Source: Flavobacterium palustre | Lineage (GTDB): Bacteria > Bacteroidota > Bacteroidia > Flavobacteriales > Flavobacteriaceae | Reading direction: 5' to 3' | Assembly (NCBI RefSeq): GCF_014639535.1 | Contig: NZ_BMGA01000007.1 | Location: 510 to 64,509 of the forward strand | Length of the DNA: 64,000 nt | Shown here: positions 17,582-25,663 of the stretch, one piece after another | Numbering within the stretch: position 1 is the first letter of the stretch | How the letters are laid out: each line of letters begins with the position of its first letter | Notes under the pieces: model-generated | Database searches by the model: none | The model's input: only the letters and a program-made list of their open reading frames with translations | Told to the model about the DNA's origin: nothing | Made by a program: the position numbers and the translations under genes

Positions 17582-18196
17582 ATGAAAAAGTCATTTCTAA
17601 TAATACTGCTGCTTTCATTAAGCATGATGGGACAAAACAATCCTCAAAAAAGCAATTCCAATCTGGAAACCATAACACTTGGCGGTGGTTGTTATTGGTG
17701 TATTGAAGCTATTTTCGAAAATCTTGTTGGTGTAAAAAAAGTAGTTTCGGGATTTTCAGGAGGGAAAACAGTAAATCCCAGTTACGAAGAAGTTTGTAGC
17801 GGAAAAACAGGACATGCCGAAGTAGTCCAAATTACGTTTGACAATACTATTACAAGCGTAGAAGAAATTTTAAAAGTCTTCTTTACCGTTCACGATCCAA
17901 CAACCCTAAATCGTCAGGGTGCTGATGTAGGTACGCAATACCGTTCAGTAATTTTTTACAGAAATGAAACCCAAAGAAAAACAGCTCAGGAAATCATTAA
18001 TGATTTAAACAAAGCCAAAGCCTACAATAATCCTGTTGTGACCATTGTAGCAGCTTTCAAAAATTTCTATGAAGCAGAAGACTATCATCAGGATTACTAT
18101 GAATACAACCAAAACAAACCCTACTGTCGATTGGTAATCCAACCCAAACTGGAGAAATTTGAAAAAGTATTCAAAAACAGGTTAAAAAAGAAATAA
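17582..18196 (+). CDS. msrA: Exported methionine-S-sulfoxide reductase
   Basis: MsrA reduces methionine S-sulfoxide. From the ATG at 17582 the protein has 204 residues with signal peptide MKKSFLIILLLSLSMMGQ. The catalytic motif GGGCYWCIEAIF has the nucleophilic Cys near residue 36; most members have GCFWC, so Phe to Tyr is a mild variant. VVSGFSGG, GHAEVVQ and GADVGTQYRS are the other family landmarks. The frame is open from 17531, overlapping msrB, but only the 17582 start gives a signal peptide. No inner-membrane electron donor such as MsrQ or CcdA lies beside it. Confidence 0.95.
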   Translation: MKKSFLIILLLSLSMMGQNNPQKSNSNLETITLGGGCYWCIEAIFENLVGVKKVVSGFSGGKTVNPSYEEVCSGKTGHAEVVQITFDNTITSVEEILKVFFTVHDPTTLNRQGADVGTQYRSVIFYRNETQRKTAQEIINDLNKAKAYNNPVVTIVAAFKNFYEAEDYHQDYYEYNQNKPYCRLVIQPKLEKFEKVFKNRLKKK

Positions 18197-18403
18197 TACC
18201 GATTGTGTGCTATATAATTTGATAAAAAGCCTTAAATAAAAAAATCGATACTTCAACCTCAAATTGGCGATTTTTAGTTTTATTTTTTAAATGTGTAAAG
18301 AAAACCAAATCGCTATTACCTAATAAACAATCCATTAGAAAAAGACAACAAAATTTCACAGACTATACCTTCTTCTGCCATTAGTTTTTTTCCAAAATAA
18401 GAG

Positions 18404-18411
18404 TATATTTG
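18404..18411 (+). promoter_or_regulatory. tRNA-Trp promoter -7 box
   Basis: TATATTTG is a full consensus match 40 bp before the tRNA-Trp 5' end. The -33 position carries only TTAG. Confidence 0.6.
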
Positions 18412-18450
18412 CGCCCACAAAGCAGTTCACTGCTATCCTTATTAAAAACT

Positions 18451-18521
18451 ACGGGCGTAGTTCAAGGGTAGAATAGCGGTCTCCAAAACCGTTGATGGGG
18501 GTTCGAATCCCTCCGCCCGTG
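18451..18521 (+). tRNA. tRNA-Trp(CCA)
   Basis: The acceptor pair ACGGGCG / CGCCCGT is perfect. The anticodon arm CGGTCT-CCA-AAACCG gives anticodon CCA, the T loop is GTTCGAA, and the discriminator is G as expected for tRNA-Trp. It is 71 nt long and the 3' CCA is not fully encoded. Confidence 0.97.
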
Positions 18522-18522
18522 C

Positions 18523-18568
18523 AAAAAAACAAAGCCGCAAGAATCTCATCTTGCGGCTTTGTTTTTTT
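18523..18568 (+). terminator. Strong bidirectional terminator between tRNA-Trp and the esterase gene
   Basis: The stem AACAAAGCCGCAAGA / TCTTGCGGCTTTGTT with a short loop is flanked by A and T tracts. It lies exactly between the tRNA 3' end and the stop codon of the convergent esterase gene. Confidence 0.95.
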
Positions 18569-19565
18569 ATTTCTTAAAAACTTTTTTCAAAAAAGCATCG
18601 ATATACCCAATTGTAGGTTCAAACCAGGGATTGTACAAACAAAAAGAATGGGGTGAATTTTCAAATTCATGTACTTCCGAATAAATATTGTTTGCGTCCA
18701 AAATCTTTCTAAAATCATCACGTCCGGCGTGCATTCGGGCTACCGAACTGTTGATAAAAATAAACGGCGGAGTCTTAGCACTAACATAACTCAACGGTGA
18801 AGCGGCTTCCCAAAGTTTCGGATTGTCTTTTTTTGAATAGCCAAACCAATAAGTTGCTGCCGAAATCTTTTTGCTGTCATCGCCTTCACCTCCTTCGGGA
18901 TGCACAAAAGATAAGGTTCCGTCAATATCGAGTACCGCATTAACCTGAGATTGCGAATCGGAATTGGTTACTACACCTTCAAACAGCGGCATATTCGCTG
19001 TTGTTCCCATAAAAGCTGCTAATTCGCCGCCTGCAGAAAATCCCAGGGTCACAATTTGGTCAGGATTCACATTGTATTTTGCTGCATTTTTTCGAACCCA
19101 ACGTATTGATGCTTTCACATCATAAACCGCTGCCGGAAAAAGCGCCTCGGTTGACAAACGGTACTCGGGTGTAAAACACACATAGCCCAAAGAAGCCAGT
19201 TTTTGTGCCATCGGATGATGTTGTTGTCTGTTTCCCGAACGCCAGCCACCACCGTGGATAATGATAATCGCCGTTTGTTTTCGCTGCACATTTTTATCAA
19301 AAAAAACGTCCAGTTTCATCTTGCGTTTGCCATAACTACAATACTCAACATCGTTCTTTTGCTTTACATTTTCAAAGTGCATTTCTGGAACCATTGTAGC
19401 CTTAGGAAAGTATTTTAGCGTTTTTTTAAAATCAGCTTTGGTGTTGTAGGATGTATCCCTAACATTGGTCAATCCTTTTAAATATTGTGCATTCAGATTT
19501 TGGAAAGAAAAAATTCCTAAAAACACTAAACTTATACTTTTAATACAACACTTTATTTTTCCCAT
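18567..19565 (-). CDS. Secreted alpha/beta-hydrolase esterase (acetylesterase-like)
   Basis: This 332-residue protein has a signal peptide (about residues 1-26, ending LNAQ). The fold carries the oxyanion motif HGGGW near residue 104, the nucleophile elbow GFSAGGELAA with Ser near 174, and a C-terminal His in the SPHSFCLYN segment. It resembles the BD-FAE/acetylxylan-esterase type of carbohydrate esterase. As the last gene of a pectin region it may remove acetyl groups from pectin, but the ester it cleaves cannot be told from sequence. A terminator-like hairpin (19600-19661) separates it from the PL9 gene, so it is read through or expressed separately. Confidence 0.85.
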   Translation of the reverse strand: MGKIKCCIKSISLVFLGIFSFQNLNAQYLKGLTNVRDTSYNTKADFKKTLKYFPKATMVPEMHFENVKQKNDVEYCSYGKRKMKLDVFFDKNVQRKQTAIIIIHGGGWRSGNRQQHHPMAQKLASLGYVCFTPEYRLSTEALFPAAVYDVKASIRWVRKNAAKYNVNPDQIVTLGFSAGGELAAFMGTTANMPLFEGVVTNSDSQSQVNAVLDIDGTLSFVHPEGGEGDDSKKISAATYWFGYSKKDNPKLWEAASPLSYVSAKTPPFIFINSSVARMHAGRDDFRKILDANNIYSEVHEFENSPHSFCLYNPWFEPTIGYIDAFLKKVFKK

Positions 19566-19599
19566 TTTGTCTTTTTATTTATTAATCAAAGGGATGAAA

Positions 19600-19661
19600 T
19601 TAAAAAAACTATTCCTAAAAACGCCACTACTTTTACAATAATTGCCTTTTTAGGAATAGTT
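19600..19661 (-). terminator. Terminator after the PL9 gene
   Basis: The perfect 15-bp arms AACTATTCCTAAAAA / TTTTTAGGAATAGTT (19607-19621 and 19647-19661), with T residues following on the minus strand, lie 21 bp after the PL9 stop. They mark the probable end of the susC-to-PL9 transcript. Confidence 0.8.
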
Positions 19662-19681
19662 CAAACTTTATTTAGAAATAA

Positions 19682-21151
19682 TTATTTTAACTCAAATGCA
19701 CCTAAATCGGGAGCTGTACCAAGATAAGGAATCCCTTCGATTACAATCCCTTTATCTATTAGGTCAGACGTAGTTTTTAGTTTCATAAAAGTCACATCCG
19801 GCAGACTCCCATCAGCTTTTCGAGCCTGAATCAACTGGCTGATATCTGTACTTTCAAAATCGGCAGCATCAGTAACCAAACCGTTTAACCAACCATTATT
19901 AGTAACATCAAGGACATCAGCTTTTACACTTCCGTAAGCTCCGATGGCGCATGAATTTTTCAAAGTTAATTTTGCTAACGGATTGGTCGAACTAAAATTG
20001 TAATTATTTCCATTACTATAAGCAGCACAATTGTAAATTTCAACATTGCCACGGTTACTGTTGTGATCAAAACCATCGGTTACATTTCCTGCAGCAATAC
20101 AGTTTTTATAAATTCCGTTATGTTTTAATAATTTATCATCACTACCTCCAGTCTTGAAACCGTTTCCATCACCTGCTCCTTTAGTATCATTTTTAAGATA
20201 GCCGTTTTTAACAGCCCAGCAATTGGTATAAGTTGTCGTAACATTATCCGTTCCTCTTAAATAGCCATCCCAGCCGTCATCAAGATTTTGCCAGGCTCTG
20301 CAACCAATAAATTTATTTCCTGTACCAACATTTAATTTACAGGCAAATCCATCGGCATTTTCCAAAGTAGAATCGGCATTAAAATAAGAATCACAATTTA
20401 GGATTATATTATTTGAAGCCCCGCTGTCAATTTGCAAACCCGAATCAGAACATTCTGAAAACGAACAAAATTCTATCGTATTATTACTTCCTTTGACCTG
20501 CATTCCATTATCTCCCGCTTTATAGATATCAATCGCTTTGATATGAATATAATTTCCGGCAACAACAATTCCCTGATTAGATGAATTTTCAGACATGGAC
20601 GAAAAATCAAGTTTGGCTCTGGCACCATCCATTTGACCTAAAATAGTGATTTCATTACCCGAAGTTCCCGAAGTGCTTAAGGTAATTTTAGCATTCATAA
20701 CATAAGTTCCTCCAGTAAGAAAAACGGTTTCTCCGGCCTTAACTTTAGACAAAGCAGTTAGTAATTCTGTAGCATTGGAAACGGTATAAGTATATGTTGG
20801 CGAAGTAGTAAAAGACGAAATTATTATCGTTTTTGTGGCTTTAATTATATTTTTATCCGATGCTGTTGCGGTTATCGTTACAGTTCCGTTTTTAAGAGCC
20901 GTTACCAAACCTGTAGAAGAAACCGTGGCAATACTAGAATCAGATGAAGTCCATGAGAGAATTTTATTAGTTGCATCAGAGGGCAAAACTGTAGCCGAAA
21001 GCTGCGTTGCAGTTCCTGTAGTAATATCTGAACCTGAAACACTAATTGAAGTAACATACACTATATCTGTGTTACTATCAGAAGCTTTCACATCATCTTT
21101 GGAACAAGAAAGAAGTGAAAACAAAAAGATTATATTGAAAATATATTTCAT
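19682..21151 (-). CDS. PL9 pectate lyase lipoprotein with N-terminal BIG2 domain
   Basis: The 489-residue protein begins with a lipoprotein signal (LFSLLSCSKDD). CSKDD matches the Bacteroidota surface-export signal, so it is probably on the cell surface. Residues about 30-110 form a BIG2 Ig-like domain (SATVLPSDATNKILSWTSSD). The rest is a right-handed beta-helix: SNNTIEFCSFSECSDSGLQI, then NADGFACKLNVGTGN, CRAWQNLDDGWDGY and GNGFKTGG. The NADGFA-K and DDGWD motifs are those of polysaccharide lyase family 9; the lysine in ACKL is the likely catalytic base by analogy with Pel9A. It cleaves polygalacturonate by beta-elimination, giving 4,5-unsaturated products. It is the last gene of the susC unit. 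Confidence 0.9.
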   Translation of the reverse strand: MKYIFNIIFLFSLLSCSKDDVKASDSNTDIVYVTSISVSGSDITTGTATQLSATVLPSDATNKILSWTSSDSSIATVSSTGLVTALKNGTVTITATASDKNIIKATKTIIISSFTTSPTYTYTVSNATELLTALSKVKAGETVFLTGGTYVMNAKITLSTSGTSGNEITILGQMDGARAKLDFSSMSENSSNQGIVVAGNYIHIKAIDIYKAGDNGMQVKGSNNTIEFCSFSECSDSGLQIDSGASNNIILNCDSYFNADSTLENADGFACKLNVGTGNKFIGCRAWQNLDDGWDGYLRGTDNVTTTYTNCWAVKNGYLKNDTKGAGDGNGFKTGGSDDKLLKHNGIYKNCIAAGNVTDGFDHNSNRGNVEIYNCAAYSNGNNYNFSSTNPLAKLTLKNSCAIGAYGSVKADVLDVTNNGWLNGLVTDAADFESTDISQLIQARKADGSLPDVTFMKLKTTSDLIDKGIVIEGIPYLGTAPDLGAFELK

Positions 21152-21222
21152 TTTTATTAAATTTTAAATGCATCAAAATTGTTAGCATTATTAAAACACA
21201 AAGTATAATTGAATTAAAAAAA

Positions 21223-22245
21223 TTATAACATTGGAATCCAATCTTTAAAGATTGTATTAAGCGAATATTGATTTGTAACTTGTTCCAATGTTAATGTGTG
21301 TGACCAACTTACACGAGAAATTGTGTTTGCTCCCGGGCCAGTCGATAAATATTCTGCATAAAAAGTGGTAGCTTCTGCCTCTGGCTTACTCCAATTATGC
21401 CAACCTTCAGGTTTTATGTGTGCAGCCATTTCGCATTTAATAAATACTGTTTTGGCATAATTCCTCCAAGGACGTCCTAAATAATAACTGCTATTTCCTG
21501 AATTTGTAGTCAATCTACAATTCAGAAACACAAGTCCATACAGATTTTTTTCATCTGTGCTTGCAGCTGTAATATAAACACCTCCCTGCTTAGCAAAAAT
21601 TTCACACTGATCAAAAACAGCCGTTGAAGCTCCAAAAATAAAATCGGTTGTCCCTTCGATATAACAATTTTTATAGTACTGCCTGCTTGTTATACTACGC
21701 GGGTATAGTGTATCCTGAAAGCCTAGAAACTTACAATTATCAAAAATTATTTTATCTCCATCTATCCTAACAGCTACCGCCTGACCAACCGGTCCGGACG
21801 AATTTTCGAAAGTAATATTTTGAGCTTTAAAATTATCTCCTGTCACAATAAAGCTGGCGGAACCGGATGTTCCAATATCCATCCCTTCACCATTTTTTTT
21901 AGAAGCATAATCATCATAAGTAAGAATTACATTCTCTTTACTTTCACCTATCAAACTAATGTTGTTTTTATTTAAAGGCACTTCTAATTTTTCTTTATAA
22001 GTCCCGTTTTTGACAAAAATTTTAGTTTCTGTTTTTTTCAAAAAAGTAACTGAATTAAGTGCTTCCTGAACAGTAGTAAAATCTCCAGTACCTTTAGAAT
22101 CTACAACAATATCATAGCTTACAACTTCTTCCTTTGGAGTTTCCTCAATTTGAGTTTCTTTTGGTTCATCGTTTGAAGAACAGCTTAGAAATAAAACAGA
22201 AGCTATTAAAAAATTTAAAATCATTATTTTATTTTTATTTATCAT
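21223..22245 (-). CDS. CE8 pectin methylesterase lipoprotein
   Basis: Pectinesterase removes methyl groups from homogalacturonan so that lyases and polygalacturonases can act. The 340-residue protein has a lipobox FLSCSSNDE, with acidic residues after the Cys suggesting surface display. CE8 motifs are all present: GPVGQAVAVRIDGD, the catalytic Asp in GFQDTLYPR, the nucleophilic Asp near residue 201 in TTDFIFGAST, and LGRPWRNYAKT with the conserved Arg and Trp. It lies 15 bp downstream of the PL10 gene. The C-terminal domain of the fusion gene at 35330-37369 is a paralogue. Confidence 0.95.
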   Translation of the reverse strand: MINKNKIMILNFLIASVLFLSCSSNDEPKETQIEETPKEEVVSYDIVVDSKGTGDFTTVQEALNSVTFLKKTETKIFVKNGTYKEKLEVPLNKNNISLIGESKENVILTYDDYASKKNGEGMDIGTSGSASFIVTGDNFKAQNITFENSSGPVGQAVAVRIDGDKIIFDNCKFLGFQDTLYPRSITSRQYYKNCYIEGTTDFIFGASTAVFDQCEIFAKQGGVYITAASTDEKNLYGLVFLNCRLTTNSGNSSYYLGRPWRNYAKTVFIKCEMAAHIKPEGWHNWSKPEAEATTFYAEYLSTGPGANTISRVSWSHTLTLEQVTNQYSLNTIFKDWIPML

Positions 22246-22260
22246 TAGTACTCTTTTTAA

Positions 22261-23820
22261 TTACAACCCATGCTTTACTTTCCAGTTACTATATTCTGAC
22301 CCAATTAAGGAATTAGGCCAATTTCCATACCATGAATAATTTACTCTTCTTTCGTTCTCAATTTCAGCTAAAGTTGCTTTTGGAATTCCGTCACGACCGC
22401 AAAACATTGGTAAATTGTTCGTTAAATCATAAAATCTCGCCCATAGAATGTTCCCCGGAGAAGAAACTACAATAACGTCTTGACCTGTTGGTTGAGAAGC
22501 ATCAGTTATTTTTTGTGTAGCAATGCCGGTAAGTTTGGCTCCATTAAACCAATCGACAGCATCTTTTACAGCCTGTTTCACTGCAGCTGAGGGTTGTTCT
22601 ACCAACATCAAAACACGAACTATACCTACTGATTCTGAACCACTAAAAGATGGTAATTCATAAGATCTGGCCAGAGCAGGTTGTAAAGTCACCTCGTCAT
22701 GTTGTGCACACCAAACTGTTTTCTTGCCTTTATAAGTAATCTGTGTTTGTAATATAATATCAATTCCTTTATTAAATGCTGTTGTTGCTTTGTCTTTATA
22801 AACAGGATTTATCAATTCTAAATTATTTTTCCCTTTTATAATATCCCACATCAAATTCATCACATTCGCAATAGCATTATCATTATAGGTTATCTGATGC
22901 CTGTAACCACTTTTATCAGGATAGTATTGAGGCCAGCCACCATTAGCATATTGTGCTAAAAACAGCCAATCAATCGCTTTTTCTGCAGCAGCCAAATAAT
23001 TAGGATTATTAGTTGTTTTATAGTCAGCAAGTAACCATCTCAATTCAGTTACTACATGACCATTATCAATCGTTGTATCTGTATTGTTTTTTGAAGCCAA
23101 AGCAGCCGCTTTTTGTTGATCAGTTTGTGCCAGATTGTAATCATTTAAATCCGGAACAGCTTTCCCCCATCCACCATTATTTCTTTGCCATAACAATATA
23201 CTTTCGGCTCTTACAGTTGTAGCGTAAACTGTAGTAACTCCGGAAATAGCAACTTGAATTTGGGCGCTTTTCCCGCTTCCATCATTACTGTTAGCCGTTA
23301 CAGTAACTGTACCATTAAGCCTTGGGGTTAGCAAACCATCGGCACTAATCGTAGCAATCGCCTGACTTGAAATTGTCCAATTCAAAGTTTTGTTAGACGC
23401 ATTGGCTGGCAGGATTTGAGTTGTTAATTGCAATGGTTGACCATTCGTTATATTTGCTCCAGTGATAGCTATACTTTGTATAAATACTGTAGGACCTGTA
23501 ATTCCTGAAACGGTATAAGTCTTGTCTCCTTTAGTCCCGGAACCGTCTTTAGCTGTGGCCGTTACTTTTACCGTTCCGTTTTTTAGTCCTGTTAAAAGTC
23601 CCGTTTCGGTAATTACAGCTATTGTAGGGTCGGAAATACTCCACGTTATTTCCTTATTAGTCGCATCGCCAGGAAGAACAGTCACTGTTAGTTGTTTAGG
23701 CGTACTTGTTAATGTGTTATCTCCATTAATTACTATTGTTTTCACTTCTGTTTGCCCTAAATCATCTTTGGAACAAGAAATAAACAAAGCCACACAAATT
23801 AAAATTATTATTTTTTTCAT
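22261..23820 (-). CDS. PL10 pectate lyase lipoprotein with two BIG2 domains
   Basis: From the ATG at 23820 the protein has 519 residues. The frame is open to 23877, but only the inner start gives a proper lipoprotein signal (MKKIIILICVALFISCSKDD). CSKDD again points to the cell surface. Two BIG2 Ig-like domains (about 20-110 and 115-195) precede a PL10 catalytic domain: SILLWQRNNGGWGKAVPDL, AQYANGGWPQYYPDKSGY, HQITYNDNAIANVM, CAQHDEVTLQPALARSYELPSFSG. PL10 enzymes are calcium-dependent pectate lyases with an alpha/alpha-toroid fold. It follows a hairpin at 23852-23882 that may separate it from the susCD genes on the transcript. Confidence 0.93.
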   Translation of the reverse strand: MKKIIILICVALFISCSKDDLGQTEVKTIVINGDNTLTSTPKQLTVTVLPGDATNKEITWSISDPTIAVITETGLLTGLKNGTVKVTATAKDGSGTKGDKTYTVSGITGPTVFIQSIAITGANITNGQPLQLTTQILPANASNKTLNWTISSQAIATISADGLLTPRLNGTVTVTANSNDGSGKSAQIQVAISGVTTVYATTVRAESILLWQRNNGGWGKAVPDLNDYNLAQTDQQKAAALASKNNTDTTIDNGHVVTELRWLLADYKTTNNPNYLAAAEKAIDWLFLAQYANGGWPQYYPDKSGYRHQITYNDNAIANVMNLMWDIIKGKNNLELINPVYKDKATTAFNKGIDIILQTQITYKGKKTVWCAQHDEVTLQPALARSYELPSFSGSESVGIVRVLMLVEQPSAAVKQAVKDAVDWFNGAKLTGIATQKITDASQPTGQDVIVVSSPGNILWARFYDLTNNLPMFCGRDGIPKATLAEIENERRVNYSWYGNWPNSLIGSEYSNWKVKHGL

Positions 23821-23851
23821 TTTCTTATTTTGAATTTGGAATATACATAAA

Positions 23852-23882
23852 GAGGCATGCAAAAATGAATTAAGCATGCCTC
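23852..23882 (-). promoter_or_regulatory. Intercistronic hairpin between the DUF4957 and PL10 genes
   Basis: The perfect 9-bp stem GAGGCATGC / GCATGCCTC with a 13-nt loop is followed by only three T on the minus strand. It could be a weak terminator or an mRNA-stabilising hairpin that lowers lyase expression relative to susC and susD. Confidence 0.6.
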
Positions 23883-23975
23883 AATAAAAAAACTAAAAAC
23901 TAATTATTATTGTATTTGAATCTTAGTCAGTTTTTTTTTTTACTCTGTTAGTTAGATAAAGAGTAATAAAAACAA

Positions 23976-25643
23976 TTACAATTTCAATCTCCACCTAGGA
24001 TCACCGGCAGTAATTCTACCAACAAAAGATTTATCTTTAAAATTGAAATTATTAGTTTGCGGATCAACCCATAAATCATTTTGACCTTTAGAATATGTTT
24101 TAGGAGTTAAATTTGGAATTTCGTTACTCCAAGTTATATCAGATGTAGTATAACAGTTTCCTACATCAAAACTAGTGCTTGCTAAACCACCATTAATTCC
24201 TGTACTTGTCCAAGTGGTAGCTGCTCCTGTTTCGTCCCAAGCATGACCAAAAATAGAATTTTTAATAGAAATACCATTGGTTACATTATTATTACCAGTA
24301 CCTCCATTGTAACGAAAATAAGTAGTAACATTAGCAAAAGTACATCCTTCAATTTGAATAGATTCTGAATTATTCCTAGATGCTATTAACAATGGGATTT
24401 TATTAAATGTACTGTTTGTTAATTTTATATTTTTAACGTTTGCAGTAGCAGGCGTTCCTGGATTTGTATCACAAGTTAAAAGTCCATAATTAGCACTAGT
24501 AGCACCAATACTATCTACTACCGAATTTTTAATTTCATAAGTATTGATACTAGTATTTGTACCTCTTAACCTAACTATACCTCTAACAGTTCCTATTTTA
24601 CAATTATCGAATGTTAATTCATTTATGATTGTATTATTCTGGTTAGGATTAAAAACGTAATTTGCTGCATAATTTTTACCCCTGATTTCCAAATCTATAA
24701 AACGAATATGGTTAATATTGGTATTTGGCGCAATAAACATATTACCATCTTTATATAATTTTGCTTTTTTCTCTCCAAAACCATAAGCCGCCCTGATAGT
24801 AACTGATTTATTGAAGGCATAAGAAGGCATGTCATAAGTCATCCCTCTTTTTACTAATATAGTTGCACCCTCTGGAGCAATTGCCAGAGCATTATCTATA
24901 GCAGAAGGACTTGTATCAGCTCTAATATCTATTACTCCCGGACCATTTGGATCAATATCTGCTACTCGAGTAGTATAATCTACCCACCCTCTTAATGTAG
25001 TTCCACTGTAAATAGCTATTTGATATTTAGTATCAGGTAACAATCCATATACAAAAGATTCACCTGCTAATTGTTCATTAGCTGTTACTACGGTTTCAGG
25101 GAATAAAGGTGTTTTCAGTTTTAAATCATCACCAGCAAAAACTTTCATACTAGTTACCGCATCGCCTGCCACTGTCCAGGTAACTCTAGCCGCAATATCT
25201 GTAACATCATAAGTAGCAGGAATATTTAAGATTGTTGGAAAACGTTCTGTTTGTACATTTCCTAAATCAGATATTTTACTATCATATTGAGGATCATCAG
25301 CATGAGCTGTAGCTCTAATTTGATACAAAGTATTCCAAAACAAACCTTCTCCTATAAGTTCTTCGTTAATCTTAACATAATTTGTATCTGTTTTTATCGT
25401 ATAATCTATGGTTTTAAAAGTATCTCTACTAACTTCTAGAGTGTAGCCTATTGCTGCTTTTAATTTCCCCATATTTACAATTATCACATTCCCCTCTGCA
25501 GTTAAATTTTCTGAAAGAACAGGACGAAACAATCGGGTTTTTTCAAATACCTGTTCGTCTGCCTGACAGGCGTTAAACAGTATAACACTTAAACATAAAA
25601 ACAATACTGTTTTTATGTTCAAAATATTTTTTATATTTTTCAT
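23976..25643 (-). CDS. DUF4957/DUF5123-type surface lipoprotein of pectin loci
   Basis: The 555-residue protein has lipobox FNACQADEQ, with acidic residues after the Cys. Residues about 35-135 and 140-230 look like two fibronectin-III or Ig-like domains (LSENLTAEGNVIIVNMGKL; TWTVAGDAVTSMKVFAGDD). About 245-555 form a right-handed beta-helix with repeated N-rich turns (NINHIRFIDLEIRGKN; NINTYEIKNSVVDSIG), the arrangement of DUF4957 plus DUF5123 proteins. No lyase catalytic motif is recognised. Its place directly after susD, where SusE/SusF-like binding proteins usually sit, suggests a pectin-binding or non-classical pectin-active surface protein. Confidence 0.75.
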   Translation of the reverse strand: MKNIKNILNIKTVLFLCLSVILFNACQADEQVFEKTRLFRPVLSENLTAEGNVIIVNMGKLKAAIGYTLEVSRDTFKTIDYTIKTDTNYVKINEELIGEGLFWNTLYQIRATAHADDPQYDSKISDLGNVQTERFPTILNIPATYDVTDIAARVTWTVAGDAVTSMKVFAGDDLKLKTPLFPETVVTANEQLAGESFVYGLLPDTKYQIAIYSGTTLRGWVDYTTRVADIDPNGPGVIDIRADTSPSAIDNALAIAPEGATILVKRGMTYDMPSYAFNKSVTIRAAYGFGEKKAKLYKDGNMFIAPNTNINHIRFIDLEIRGKNYAANYVFNPNQNNTIINELTFDNCKIGTVRGIVRLRGTNTSINTYEIKNSVVDSIGATSANYGLLTCDTNPGTPATANVKNIKLTNSTFNKIPLLIASRNNSESIQIEGCTFANVTTYFRYNGGTGNNNVTNGISIKNSIFGHAWDETGAATTWTSTGINGGLASTSFDVGNCYTTSDITWSNEIPNLTPKTYSKGQNDLWVDPQTNNFNFKDKSFVGRITAGDPRWRLKL

Positions 25644-25663
25644 CTCTATTATTTTATAACTTG

